From contig SCFE01000066.1 in the NCBI GenBank assembly GCA_004352715.1, positions 915,238 through 979,237 on the forward strand: 64,000 bases of DNA, written 5' to 3'. Positions within the stretch are counted from its first letter, which is position 1. Each line of letters opens with the position of its first letter. Under the pieces are notes generated by a model. It did no database searches, had not been told where the DNA came from, and was given only the letters and a program-made list of their open reading frames with translations. A program made the translations under genes and the position numbers. This document shows, piece by piece, positions 12,020 to 23,631 of this stretch. This stretch comes from Hofstenia miamia. Taxonomy: Eukaryota > Xenacoelomorpha > Acoela.

Positions 12020-12807
12020 ATTGGTTTTTCTATTGCACGAAATAAATTTGCATGTACGTCGTGCGGGCTAACAAACATCATCGCCAGGCAGCTAATGATG
12101 AAATATATGTAAAATTGCATGTAGCATTGCCTACTAAAAGAGACAGCCGTGGCAATTGCAGTACACTTTTTTTTATAAGAGCCAGTAAATTTTTTGCTGA
12201 GGCTCAGCTGTTCTTATGTTGTTTGGCACTTTGAGTCTTCAATTGTTCTTATTTTTTCTAAGGTAAAAAACAAGTTTTGGCTATTTACATTACTTTTATT
12301 TTATCTGTAGCTCAGAAAAAGGATATTTTTCAAAGGAACTTTCGAATTTTTTTCATTTCATTCTGAGCATTAAGTACATATGCAACACGAAAAGCCCTTT
12401 TGTTTGATTCTCTTACGTTTAGTATTTTAAACTTTTGGAACTGTAAATAAGTATCTTTTGTTACTATTCATTGAAAAAATCAAAACAAAAAAACTACTTT
12501 TTAAATACTTTCAGCCTCACTATTGTTCTTAAATTGTTCTTTTCTTTTTTGGCATTTTGAGCCTCATTGTTCTTATAAAAAAAGTGTAACGGCCTCAAAA
12601 AGGGGGCCATTATATTTGTCTTTCAAATAACTATTTTTTAAATTCTTACTGTCTTATGTATCGAAATAGTTTCTGAACACAAAATAATCAGTAAAATAAT
12701 ATCATCAATTAATTAACACCTGTTGCACAAACGACTGGGTAATTAATCGTAACTGATTGGCTGCTATTATCATTCATTTCAATAACCGTGTTTATTGTCC
12801 ACGTGCA

Positions 12808-14215
12808 ATGGGTAAGAAATGCTGCGTTCCCAATTATAAAAGTGGTTAGTTGGTGGACCACAACGCACGCAATTTCAGTTTCCAAAATCCCAAGACTTAA
12901 AGCATAAGTGGATTATTGCTATAAGCCGTCAACCTTTATAAGCCCTCAATTTTATTCAAACCATTTGCGAGGGATATTTCTCAAATGAACTGTTTACACT
13001 GACACCAACAAACAGGAAAAAGTTGAAATGTCATTTAAACCCTGTGCCAAATGTTTTCCCATTTCCCAACTCTTGCCAGGCAACACCTACACGAACGAGA
13101 AAGCACCCCTAAGACGTGTATTACTCAACATGATCAATTAGATGATTTCAACAAATTGGACTGTCTCCATCACATTGACGAAGTATTTCTTTTAAGGGAT
13201 AGCCATCCTTTCAACAATTGGATTTGTGACAGATATACAATTTGCGTACGATTTTATAGACTTCTAAAAAGCTGAAATACCTACGATAGACAAATCATTG
13301 CTTGTCTATGAGGACTTCTCTATCAAGTTATTCTCGGGATCTATCCAAGTAGCTTATCCACAATTTGTACGCTCCACAATTCAAGAAATTCTGATTAACC
13401 CCCTTTAATTCTTTCATCTAATTCTTCAGAAGTTACATTAATAGGTACAATTTCTGTTTTTACTGCATTAATGTTTAATCACCATTTTTTGCACCATGCA
13501 TCAATATTATTACAATCAAGCTGTAGTCTTTGATATCCTAAATGTATATTTGAAGCAGATTGTAAATTTGTTAATACGATTATTTAGAAAGAAACATTCC
13601 CGCTATTAGATGATGTTGTCAAAAGCCAATGTCGTTCCAAGAATCAACCTTACAGTACTACAGTCATGCGATTCTCACTCTTGGTTAGATATACTTCTTT
13701 TCAAGCATTCAAGTTTATAGGAGAGCATTTGCCTTTGCCACATCCACGAAACTTAGAAAGACTAGTTTCAGGGAAAATTGATGTTGACAAATGCTTGAGA
13801 CACCACATTGATTCTGGTCAGCTTAATAAAGATGTGGTTTTAATTGCAGATGAAATGTTTCTAAGGCAAGAAGGGCGTTATGATATATATATATATATTC
13901 CCTTCATCATCACAGATAATGCTACCGTGAATGTAAAATTATTTCAAATGCTTTTTAAAAGGTATAGCAAAAATGCAGCGTGTATTGCAGATGGAATCAA
14001 ATTTCCGAACTCAAATTGCACCGCATATTTGACATGTGATTACGTTCATATACTAAAGTATATGCGGATCAGCTGGCACTCTCGGAAAACCTTTACACTT
14101 CCTTATTTTTCGTTTTTTCTCGATGTTTTTGATATGTAAATTTCAGAAAAAGATAAAGCTTGTTGGTCAACAGTGCAAGGATTATACACTAAGGATAAAG
14201 ACTGTGGAAAGTTAC
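12808..14215 (+). mobile_element. P-element/THAP9-like transposase relic
   Basis: From the ATG at 12808 a THAP-like zinc-finger start is visible (MGKKCCVPNYKSG, then stop), continuing in another frame as DLKHKWIIAISRQ, the Trp-containing THAP core. The following parts (LDDFNKLDCLHHID; KSLLVYEDFSIKLF; KFIGEHLPLPHPRNLERL; LIADEMFLRQEGRYD; ITDNATVNVKLFQMLF; TCDYVHILKYMR) keep the order of P-element transposases, including the acidic 'DEM' site and the 'DxVHxLKxxR' block of the GTP-binding/RNase H-like region. The frames are interrupted by stops, an AT microsatellite (13879-13898) and a LINE fragment at 13393-13585. The longest open part is 13666-14139. After it, EKDKACWSTVQGLYTK follows a possible intron end (TTTCAG). 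It is dead as assembled. Confidence 0.8.
13393..13585 (-). mobile_element. LINE reverse transcriptase fragment inside the P-element relic
   Basis: The minus strand reads LQLDCNNIDAWCKKW, a stop, then LNINAVKTEIVPIN. This is the conserved segment just after the YxDD box in Jockey/CR1-like reverse transcriptases (L..D...l..WC..W.L.iN..KT). It is about 190 bp, opposite in orientation to the surrounding P-element relic, and separates two of its coding blocks. It is either an insertion or a chance junction of relics. Confidence 0.7.
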
Positions 14216-15360
14216 ATTAGTATATGTTTGGTGGAATATTCTTAATTCAAAGTCGCCCTCTTCACCTCTTCTGATTGGAAATGGAATCCGAAAAAATGAC
14301 AACAAGCTTTCTTTTCTAAGGGCTTTGGCTGATTGGATGGATAGTTGGATGAATTCTGGACTCAATTGTCTTACAACTGCAACTTCGAAAGCATTTATCC
14401 TTTGCTGTCGGAGTCTGGCAAATCTGTTTAAAGAACTACTGGAAATTACACTCACTGGAAAATAGCAGTTTGTAATTTCACAATCAATATAAATATATAG
14501 AATCATGTAAATGCAATTATTTAAACGATATTCAGAAATTAATCCTCTATGTTTGACTTGAAATTGTGTTTTTATCTTGATTAATAACAATAAAGGCACA
14601 TAGCAATGATCTCACTTGAGTTTGCATGCTATACTAATATAAGAAGTTGTAACCAAAAATTGCTTTGTTTGCGCGCAAATGATTTTCATAATTTGTTTAC
14701 TTTTCTAGCTACTTGAGAAATTGCGGCTTTAAAAGTTGCATCGCGGCCTAAAATAGATAATGTCTCTGATGGAAGAAAGGCGGGAAATTTGTGAGGCGAT
14801 TTATTAAGTTCAACGATGTATAGAAAAAAAATATATTCATTTGATCACAGTTACTATTTATGAATATTAAAAAAATGCTTAAAGGTTTAGATTATTCAAA
14901 ATTCGCTATTTTGATTTTGAAACGTCACAAATCATATAGAATTAAGCATAAACTAATTAAGCGAAAAGAAAGTATAAAGAAGCCATAATTTAAAGAATTC
15001 AGCCATAGCACATGTATAAAGAAAAACGTGCTAGAGACATTTACTACAGTGAGGCAGTTGTGAAGAGTAAAATGATGCACTTATGTCATGCCCACAGCCG
15101 CTAATAATGAAAGAAGGTAATGAAAATACTTACATAATTGGTATCTGATAAAATACACTGTTTAAGATACATCTGCATTATTTTGTTAACAGTTACCGTT
15201 ACTCCTTTACTTAAAAGCATCCTACCATTAAATAGGTACTATTATCTCTGGCAAATAATTGTTTACCATGCTAGAAAAATTGCTCATAGCTTAAAAACAT
15301 GCATTTTATCAAAAAATAAATTCAACAAAACAATAGAACATTTCAAAGGAAATTCACCCA
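14216..15360. other. Stretch without gene; carries copy 2 of the GCGCGC-ended repeat
   Basis: Positions 14662-14757 match the right part of 10003-10200 in inverted orientation (GTTTGCGCGCAAATG ... CTACTTGAGAAATTGC ... CGCGGCCTA). The rest is AT-rich with no supported gene. A 136-residue minus-strand ORF at 14189-14599 has no family resemblance. Confidence 0.5.
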
Positions 15361-15369
15361 ATCGCATAG

Positions 15370-15451
15370 TTTGCTGCCTCCATGGGCTCAAAACCTAATA
15401 AATTTAAATGTTTTTAAAAAATTCGCAATTTTCAAAGAAAGATAGTTAATT
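15370..15451 (+). repeat. Inverted dispersed repeat, arm 1
   Basis: These 82 bases match 17218-17299 in reverse complement with about three differences, starting TTTGCTGCCTCCATGGGC and ending GATAGTTAATT. Similarity stops abruptly on both sides. Confidence 0.85.
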
Positions 15452-17040
15452 CTCACATTGTGTCTCTGCATTATTTCTGTTTGAGAAAGAAACCATTAAT
15501 TCACAGTGCCCTTGAAATAAATCAAACAATACATTTGATATAAAATCAATGTCTAAAAAATGTTTAAGCAGTACATTCCATTTTTGTCCAAAACTAGTTG
15601 TTTATTGGTCCGGGGAAAACACCTCATTAAATGTGTGTCAATCACGTTACAAATCCACTTTTGAAAGGGTCCGTTTTTTACATTTTCATTGATTTACAAA
15701 TTTCAGAGAAGGTTACTTCTATTACATGAGAACCCATCCAAACGGTTCTTTGGAAAAGTCAATTAAGAAATTTGAATTATACAACCAAAATTAATGAGTA
15801 ACATCGAAAGTACAAAATAAAATAAATTGAAAAGATATTCATGAAGAGATTGCAGAAATAAATGAAAGACTATTTATTTAAAATGAAAGTTTACTAATAC
15901 TAAAGAAGACATTGCATAGTAATGAATCAAACGAAAGGCAGGAAGAACAGCTATTTTCAAAATTAATTAAAGAAAAAAAGCTTCATAATGACGCAAATTC
16001 TTTGTTTTCGATGTCAACTAGGTTTTAATTTTAAACATTTTCCGCAAAACTTAATTGCCATAGTTTGGCAATCGGAAAAAAACAGTAGCATTGTCTTAAT
16101 GTATTGTGGATAAACAGTAGGTATATGCAATTTTATAAATGCACAATTTTCAAAATTCTGCATGGAAATTCAATATTTGCAAAATCTAAAAGAACAGTTG
16201 CGCTTAATTGTTTTCGAGCTACTAATGCACTGCAAAATCACGTTATTCAAGGCCTATTTATAATTACTTTCAAATAACTAGGAATTCATGTGAAAAAAGT
16301 CACCTTTGCATGAGAATGACACAAGATATCAATCACATTTTTCCCACCACGCAAATTTTCACAAAGTGCAGTAGGTTTTGTCACCTAACGATGTACGCCC
16401 AAGGCGCTCTGGTAAAATTTGTATTATAAATACCATATTTAAAATAAGCCTCACAACCGCATTTTCGTATAAAATGAAAACCGCGTTATGAAAGCCTTTT
16501 TCTGTGTCAAATAACGAACTCGACAATAGGACTTTGACATTCGTGAATTTATACTTTTAAGCAAAGTATTAGAAAGAGGGCAATTCACATTAAACATGAG
16601 ATCTATTCAAACTTACACAAAATTGAAATATGAGAAACAATTTTTTAAAGCCTGATGATTTCACAGCGGAAATTTATCATAAATAATCAAATTGAAGATT
16701 AAATTTCTCTTCAAAATTAAAGCAATTTTAAAATAGAGTTTAAATTTGAGTAGGATTATAGCAATTGATAGCCATAAGGAAAGGTCATTTTCATTTATTA
16801 GTATGTAAATACAAGAAGAGATTAGGTTCTCTACACAAGAAATCCAAAAACAGCGTTTATTATGGCGGTAAGGTGCAATCAATGACAGTTTTATTTCAGA
16901 AGGCGTTCCTGCAATGTCCGCTTTGCGGATTGTAATTTAAGATAAATTAAGATAATGGAAATAATATATTGAAAAAATACGAAATAAATTCAGCATGTGA
17001 TTAATTTTACTACTGTGAAGATTTTGCAATTAACCTTAAA
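15452..17040. other. Stretch without recognised gene
   Basis: AT-rich sequence between the two arms of an inverted repeat. No splice-bounded coding frame, RNA gene or transposon motif is supported. Confidence 0.5.
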
Positions 17041-17049
17041 ACCGACTGG

Positions 17050-17500
17050 CGTTTCTTTTAAAAAGGCAAACGTTTTTTCACGCTTAAAAAGAATTTTCAC
17101 GAAACCTATTAGAAAATTTGAAAATCTTCGGGAATGGGTATCTCCATTTTGGAGCATGTTTTAATGCAATGATGAAAATTTCTATTAAAGCGTATTGCTG
17201 CGACTAGTATTTGAAAAAATTAACTATCATTCTTTGAAAATTGCGAATTTTTGAAAAACATTTAAATTTATTAAGTTTTGAGCCCATGGAGGCAGCAAAG
17301 AACCTTGACTGTTTCTTGATATCTGCAAGGATATCATAAACACATTGAAGCGTGCCGTGCTCAACGTCAAAGGTCTCGGGCCGAAGACACGCCTCGATGG
17401 GACAGATCCGGGTCACTGATTAAGAGCGTAAATGACAAACGCTCTCCTCTATCACAAGGTTTTTGAGCTAAAGCGTTTAATTTTTTTCTAGAATCATGAA
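17050..17500. repeat. Dispersed repeat family A, copy 1 (includes arm 2 at 17218-17299)
   Basis: Blocks here recur at 49950-50420: CCTATTAGAAAATTTG, GCGTATTGCTGCGACTAGTA (matched by GCGGATTACTGTAGCTGAAC), and a terminal GAGCTAAAGCGTTTAATTTTT (matched by AGTTATGAGCGCTTAAAT). It also contains the 82-base arm shared with 15370-15451. No coding capacity is evident. It is probably an old non-autonomous transposon or satellite-like repeat. Confidence 0.6.
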
Positions 17501-17731
17501 AAATTTTCAAACATCCCCGGGTAATTTAAGGTTAAGCAATGTAAACGTATTATTCGATATTGTAATGTCATTGTAACCCTTTGAGAATACATTGAAAAAC
17601 GCTAAAACTCTGCAATGATAAACTGAACACATTGAGAAAGTAATGATTCGATGTCATCCTGACCTGACGTTCTGAAGAGAATTTATTGATGAAGATAGCA
17701 ATAAAAATATTAGCTTTTAGAATAATGTGTA

Positions 17732-18001
17732 CAGGGTGCCAATCAATAATCTGGCAATCAGTGATCCATCAGGACCTTTAGTAATCCGGAAACTTCAATA
17801 CTCCGGCCGACAATAGTAATTTCTAATCTTAACAAAATTACATTGATAATGTAGTGTCACTGTCAAGTAAATATGTGTTGAGTTTGTACTGTTTTATGTA
17901 ATATTTAAATTTTAAAATGAGGTAGTTAGCTAACGGGTTTGAAGTGGCTAATCCGACACTTTTCATGTCCCGATGATTTCGGATCAGTAATGGTCAACCT
18001 G
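17732..18001. mobile_element. pogo/Tigger-like MITE (270 bp)
   Basis: The element starts CAGGGTGCCAATCAATAATC after a TA and ends with the reverse complement of CAGGTTGACCATTACTGATC. The inner ends carry repeated 'AATCCGG' words (AGTAATCCGGAAAC, CTCCGGCC, CTAATCCGAC). CAGG termini with 'taatccgga' repeats are typical of pogo-like elements in animals. There is no transposase inside, so it is non-autonomous. The right TA duplication is imperfect. Confidence 0.6.
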
Positions 18002-18494
18002 CATAACTAGAAAAATAATGAAAATATGATTATTTTTAGACATTTGCCTTGCTAACAATATTTTAGGAAGAGTAAAAAATATCAAACTTGAGATATAAAA
18101 TTAATTCTCAACCACCACCAAAATTAAGCGCTGAGCATGTACATTAAAACAAAGAAAACAACAATGATGGTAGGAAATTTAGACTCGAACAGTTCAAGCT
18201 ACATTTCATGTATCAATTTTCGACTTCAAACTCATATTAACCAGATTATCGATGGCTGAATTCTTTAAACAAGTACTTCAATACAGTAATAACGAATTCA
18301 TACAACACAGCAAAGCTAAACGTCACAATCAGGAACGCTCATAGATATGATAAACCCAATGAAAAATTTCACTGAATTCATTCATTAATGATTAACTTCT
18401 CAAATTATAACTATTACCATCTTTTTCATGCGGAAGCATTTTAGTGTTAAAATGAGATTGTTCATATTGGGCGTATTTGCATTAAAAAAGTTGC
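18002..18494. other. Stretch downstream of GOPC without recognised gene
   Basis: AT-rich sequence immediately downstream of the GOPC stop codon. It should include the 3'UTR, but I see no unambiguous polyadenylation signal that decides its end. Confidence 0.4.
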
Positions 18495-21400
18495 TTATGC
18501 ATTTCTAACAACGTTATTTTCAACGATTATGAACAGGATCTCAGATTTTCCATAATACATTTCTTGAAGCTCAGAAAAGTTGCTAAAAGTAACAGTAACT
18601 GTTACCAAAAAAATTGTAGTTTTAATGTAGTGTTTTATATATAACGAACAAATACGAAATGCGTACGAATCAATTTCATTTTGAGTGTAATATTCGACAT
18701 CATCATCGGACTCCTCACCAGGTGATACAAACACAACCTCCAACACAAGTTCATTGGCCTAAAATTTGAACGTTATATTTTGAAAATGTACTTAATATTT
18801 AAGAAAAATAAATTCTACGTTTTAGACTGAAGTCTACTCTAAAGATCCTTTTTCTGAAAATTATAACATTTTTATTAAAAATGTGGTTTTTAACATGTTT
18901 TTAACAAGATAAAATCTGCTTTAAGTAAAAAAATATTCGTCGTCTTGACAAGAATTAGCACTGAATTTTTTATGTTCAGGGATGAATAAAACTTTTATAA
19001 AATTATCTAGAAGGCGAAAACAAAATATGTAAATTAGTTTCTGAAGTAAGAATCAGATTTAAAGAGAACGATTTTGGTTTTACAATAAATATATTTCAAC
19101 CAATGTATCCATTTAGATTATCTTAAATGTTAAATTTAAGTATAAATTCTGATTCACAAGAAAACCTATTTTGCTCAAAATTTAAATTCGTAAAAAAAAA
19201 TTCTTTAATGTCATGAGCAAATCTTTTCTATTTTTGGACAGATAGCCAGGAGTGGAGAAGCCTTCATCTGGCGAGGTAAAATCCATAAAAATTTCTTGGC
19301 AACAATTGACAACTTGGGAAACCGTTTTTATAGTTGTGAAAATACTCATCCACGTTAAACAATTCTTTCAATTCCTGTTGGTGCGTCTTAAATTCTCGTA
19401 TTTAACCCTCCAGTTGATGAGGCTTATTCCTGTATAACATTAAAAATATTCTAGCCTTTTATTTTTCTTTTTCTTTTTCAGGATTCAACAACGTGCCTGC
19501 AAATAAAAACTACAAGATTCCCTAATCAGTAGAGGATAGAATTTGGGAAGATCAAAAATATTTTGTAATTTTTTAACTGATGAAATGACGTAGTCTTCGA
19601 AAAATTTACAAAATTTCTAAATGCTAACGAGAATTTAAATACCGTTCCATTTAATTGTTGACCATGACCTTAAATTCTAAAACACCCTAAATTCAATTCG
19701 GAATTTAAATTCAATGTATTCCTAATAAAAATGAGATTCACTGAGATCGCAACTGTATGATAAAAGAAGAAAAATTGAAGAAATGCATATTAACCTGTCG
19801 AGAAAGAATTTTCACTGCATCGTTGTGCTTTGCTTCACGCAAATCAATTGAGTTAACTGAAAGAATCGCGTCGCCTACGAACAATTGAGCGCAACGATCG
19901 GCGGGAAGCCCAGGATGAATTTCTGAAATGAGAATTGGTACACCATGTTCTTTACCGCCCTACGAAAAATAATTAACAAAATTGTATAAATTGGGCTAGT
20001 ACTGTTATTGATATGCCAAGACCTTCATGGGGCTGACGTTTCAAATTGACGATGCGAATTTCTCCAATACCTTTATTACCACCCGTTGAACTAACTGAAC
20101 TCTAAATATAAACTAGATATTTTCCATTTTAGATATCATATACGAAGGCATCGATTTGAAAAAGACTATGTAACATCAAACTGTAAAGTTTTTGATTCGG
20201 CAATTGGCAGACTAAGGATACTACATGCTAAAATCTATGGAAGAAACTAGTGCAAAAACATGAACACCGGTGCAAGTGACTAGAAATGATGTAAAGTGAC
20301 AAACTATTAAAATTATAGGTTCATAAGTATTACGAAAGGAGAAGTAGGTGCATGATAACTCCATAGGGAGTCCAAAAATGTGCATAATTTAAGAATGTAT
20401 ATACGCATTCATAACTCTAAATTTCTTACACGAATGCATTTATAATGACGCTGACGAATGATAATCAACTTGGCAAATAGCTTCAATAACAAAATGTGGG
20501 TAAAAATGCACGTGTTTAATATTTCATAATTAACTTCACTTATATAAATATTTGTGAACTAGTGTATTCTTAACAAACTTGGTTTCTACTGAAAGCAAAA
20601 TTGCACACAACTTCTGAATCAATCGAATATTATGAAAAGTATGATTAAAAAATGATAGTTTTAGGTCAATAAGACTTGCTTTTCATTGAAAAATGCAACT
20701 TAAGGCTATTGACGCTAAGCAGTATTTCAAATTATTGCTATATAGTTAAGGAATTACATAGTTATTAAAATATGTGAATTTCTTATTCTTGAAAAATGTC
20801 TATTAACGACAATGTTACAACATATCCAAGAGAATGTTACTTGAATTGGAAAAACTAAGAGTATTCTTGCATTTTCGTGTGCACAAACTTGTGATTTATT
20901 ACCATCTGGAAATGTATGAATGTGCTCCGCTATTTCTTAGACGAATGAAACCGAACATCGTACTTCGCCACTTGTTGACCAAAAGTTTAATTGGTTAATG
21001 AGCAGCAGAGAGAAGTGTTTTGAACTGAAAGATGACTATGCTGAGCACTACATTGTTGTTTGTAAAATATAATTCATATTTGATTTTACAACACACTTTC
21101 GATTGGATAATCATTTCGAGAATAGAAATGTGCGTTATGAAATAATTCATAAAACATAATCAATAATACAATTAATGTTAAGGGATGGATGCAAAAAATA
21201 GATCTGAAAAAGTTTCGAACAATGAGGTGACAAGTAAAACTTTTGACAGAAATACAGAATGCCTGACATGCACTATACATTGTTTCGAATTACAGTTGGA
21301 TACAATTGTCAAGAATCCTGTAAATTTCAAGTGTGCTTACCGACTTTGGCTTAGAAGTTTCTAGCTAAACAACATAACAAATCATTTATAAAGGAACGAT

Positions 21401-23595
21401 TAACAAAACAATTCTTACTGAAGGAGGTGGTGCAGGTAAGCCACTGTTCTTGCCAGTTCTTCCGCGGCAAGCGCGTATCACAATCTTATGACGGTGTAAA
21501 TGAATTTCAGCCTCAAGTTGATTCCAAAGCTTGTCATGCTCATTGCCACGCATATCACGACCAAGCAATTGTATTTGTTGAATTCTAAACAAATATTAAA
21601 AAATTACAAAGAATTAATTACGCACCTTCCAGCTAACTCTTTGTCTAAATATTTTGCTGCAAGCCGTGATCCAAACACATCAGACTGTAAATTGTATACA
21701 GACTGACGAAGATGCATGTTTTCCTTTTTCAATTGTAAAACTTCAGTTTCTAAGCGTTTCTCACGCATTTTATCAAATTGAAATTTTGACATTTCACCTT
21801 CCTAAAACAGGAATATAAACACGAGTCTAGATAGAATTATAGAAAACAGATAATTAATAATAGGCTTTACGCCATAAAATTTACGTTATGCATTAAAAAA
21901 TTGGACAACTAATAAAGTAAATAGACTATTAGCAAAGGTCTTCATTCCAAGACATTTTAAGTGTGATATAATACTGCGCAATGAGCAAGGCGCCAAGTTT
22001 GAAACGTCTGAAAATTTTTGCGCCACCTCGAGCTTTATCTACAGATAGGAATACCATACTTCATTGTGTTCAGAACTGTGAAAGTACGGGCATCGCAACA
22101 AGAAAAAGCGCTGGTAGTGCAAGGATAGTCAGGACACCCGAAAATGTGGAAGCTGTTCGGGTGACAGAAAGGACGAATTCCTCAAAGACCAGCGTCGCAC
22201 CACAACGTGGCCCAGGGTTCAGATCGATAAACAACAAAAACATTGTATTTATGATCTGCATATTCACCCTTACATGATTCAAATAGCCCAAACTTCGCAA
22301 CTCCAGGATTATGCTATCCATTTTGGATTTTTGAAATGATGCTGCATGTTAACTAAATTATTCGTTGTGCATGTGTAAGTTGCAGACTTGGATTCACACA
22401 AAAATACTCGCAACATCGATGTTATTTTCCGGAGATCTTAGTAAAAAATTAATCATTTCTGCATTATACATGATATTCCATATATATATATATATATATA
22501 ATTGAAATTCAGTGACATCATGAAATAATAATATCTAATGTTTATACATATAATTCAAAAATGAAATTAAAAGGAAAACATCAAATGCGTTAAAATGCTA
22601 AGAAAATGTGTAAAAATTAATACCAAACGCTTCATTATTTCATCAGATTCAATCTCTAGGCCACTTTTAGAAGCCAACTGTAATTGCAGAGAATGAACTT
22701 GAAGTAATTGTTTCTGTACTTCGGTTTCTAAAACTGACTTGGCAGCTTGCACTTCGCATAAGTCAGATCGCATATTTAAAAGTTGGGCCTAAACAATTAT
22801 ATTAGCATATAATATATTTATAAGTAAGCGAATACAACGATATGCCCAAAATTTTATTGCAAAATATTAAATTTGTATTGAAATTCAGACGAATAAAATT
22901 TCAATTTCTACACACAAGCAAGGAGCGATAAACTAACACACACTACTGCACCAACTTCGTTATGCACGGCACGTGTGCAAAAAACATTTCCTAAAATGCT
23001 GCGCATCTTCCACCAGCATGGTGCGCTTTTTCAAAGAGTGATATACACTACTTCAAACTTGAATAACACATTTATACATAAAAATGTTATTTTAGAAAAT
23101 TTGGAGAATTACATAGTAAATTGCTTTTAAAGATGCATTAATTAAATAGTTTAGCAACATATATACTTCTAAACTTCCAAAATCACATTTACAAGTAACT
23201 ACATTAATTCAGATTGACTAATACATGCCAATTGAAATCTGTAAAACTTATGAAAAAGTCGCAGGTTAGAACCTAATTTTGAACATACACTTAAAAAGTT
23301 GTTTTAATTAATAAAATTTAAAACAAAAATTTGACCAATAATATTCCTTTTAAGACCAAAGGAATAGTTATTAAAAGTAGTTACCATCCATAATAGCTAG
23401 GGCAAATTTCAAAAAATTAAACATTTATTAGTTTTTTGTAAATTTACTATTTTTCTACATATTTTGAAACTTGTACAATAGCCATATTGAAATTTGAAAT
23501 ACCATAGTTAAACAAAAACTATTTTTCTTCCATTAAATTGACGAAATTACTAACATTTCAAGGAAAAATTATTAATATCGTAATTTCATTCGACA

Positions 23596-23631
<36 letters not shown>

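Noticed and set aside
21981-22277. 98-residue plus-strand ORF in GOPC intron 2
   Set aside because: No family features; the opposite strand carries the NPGP-containing LINE piece.
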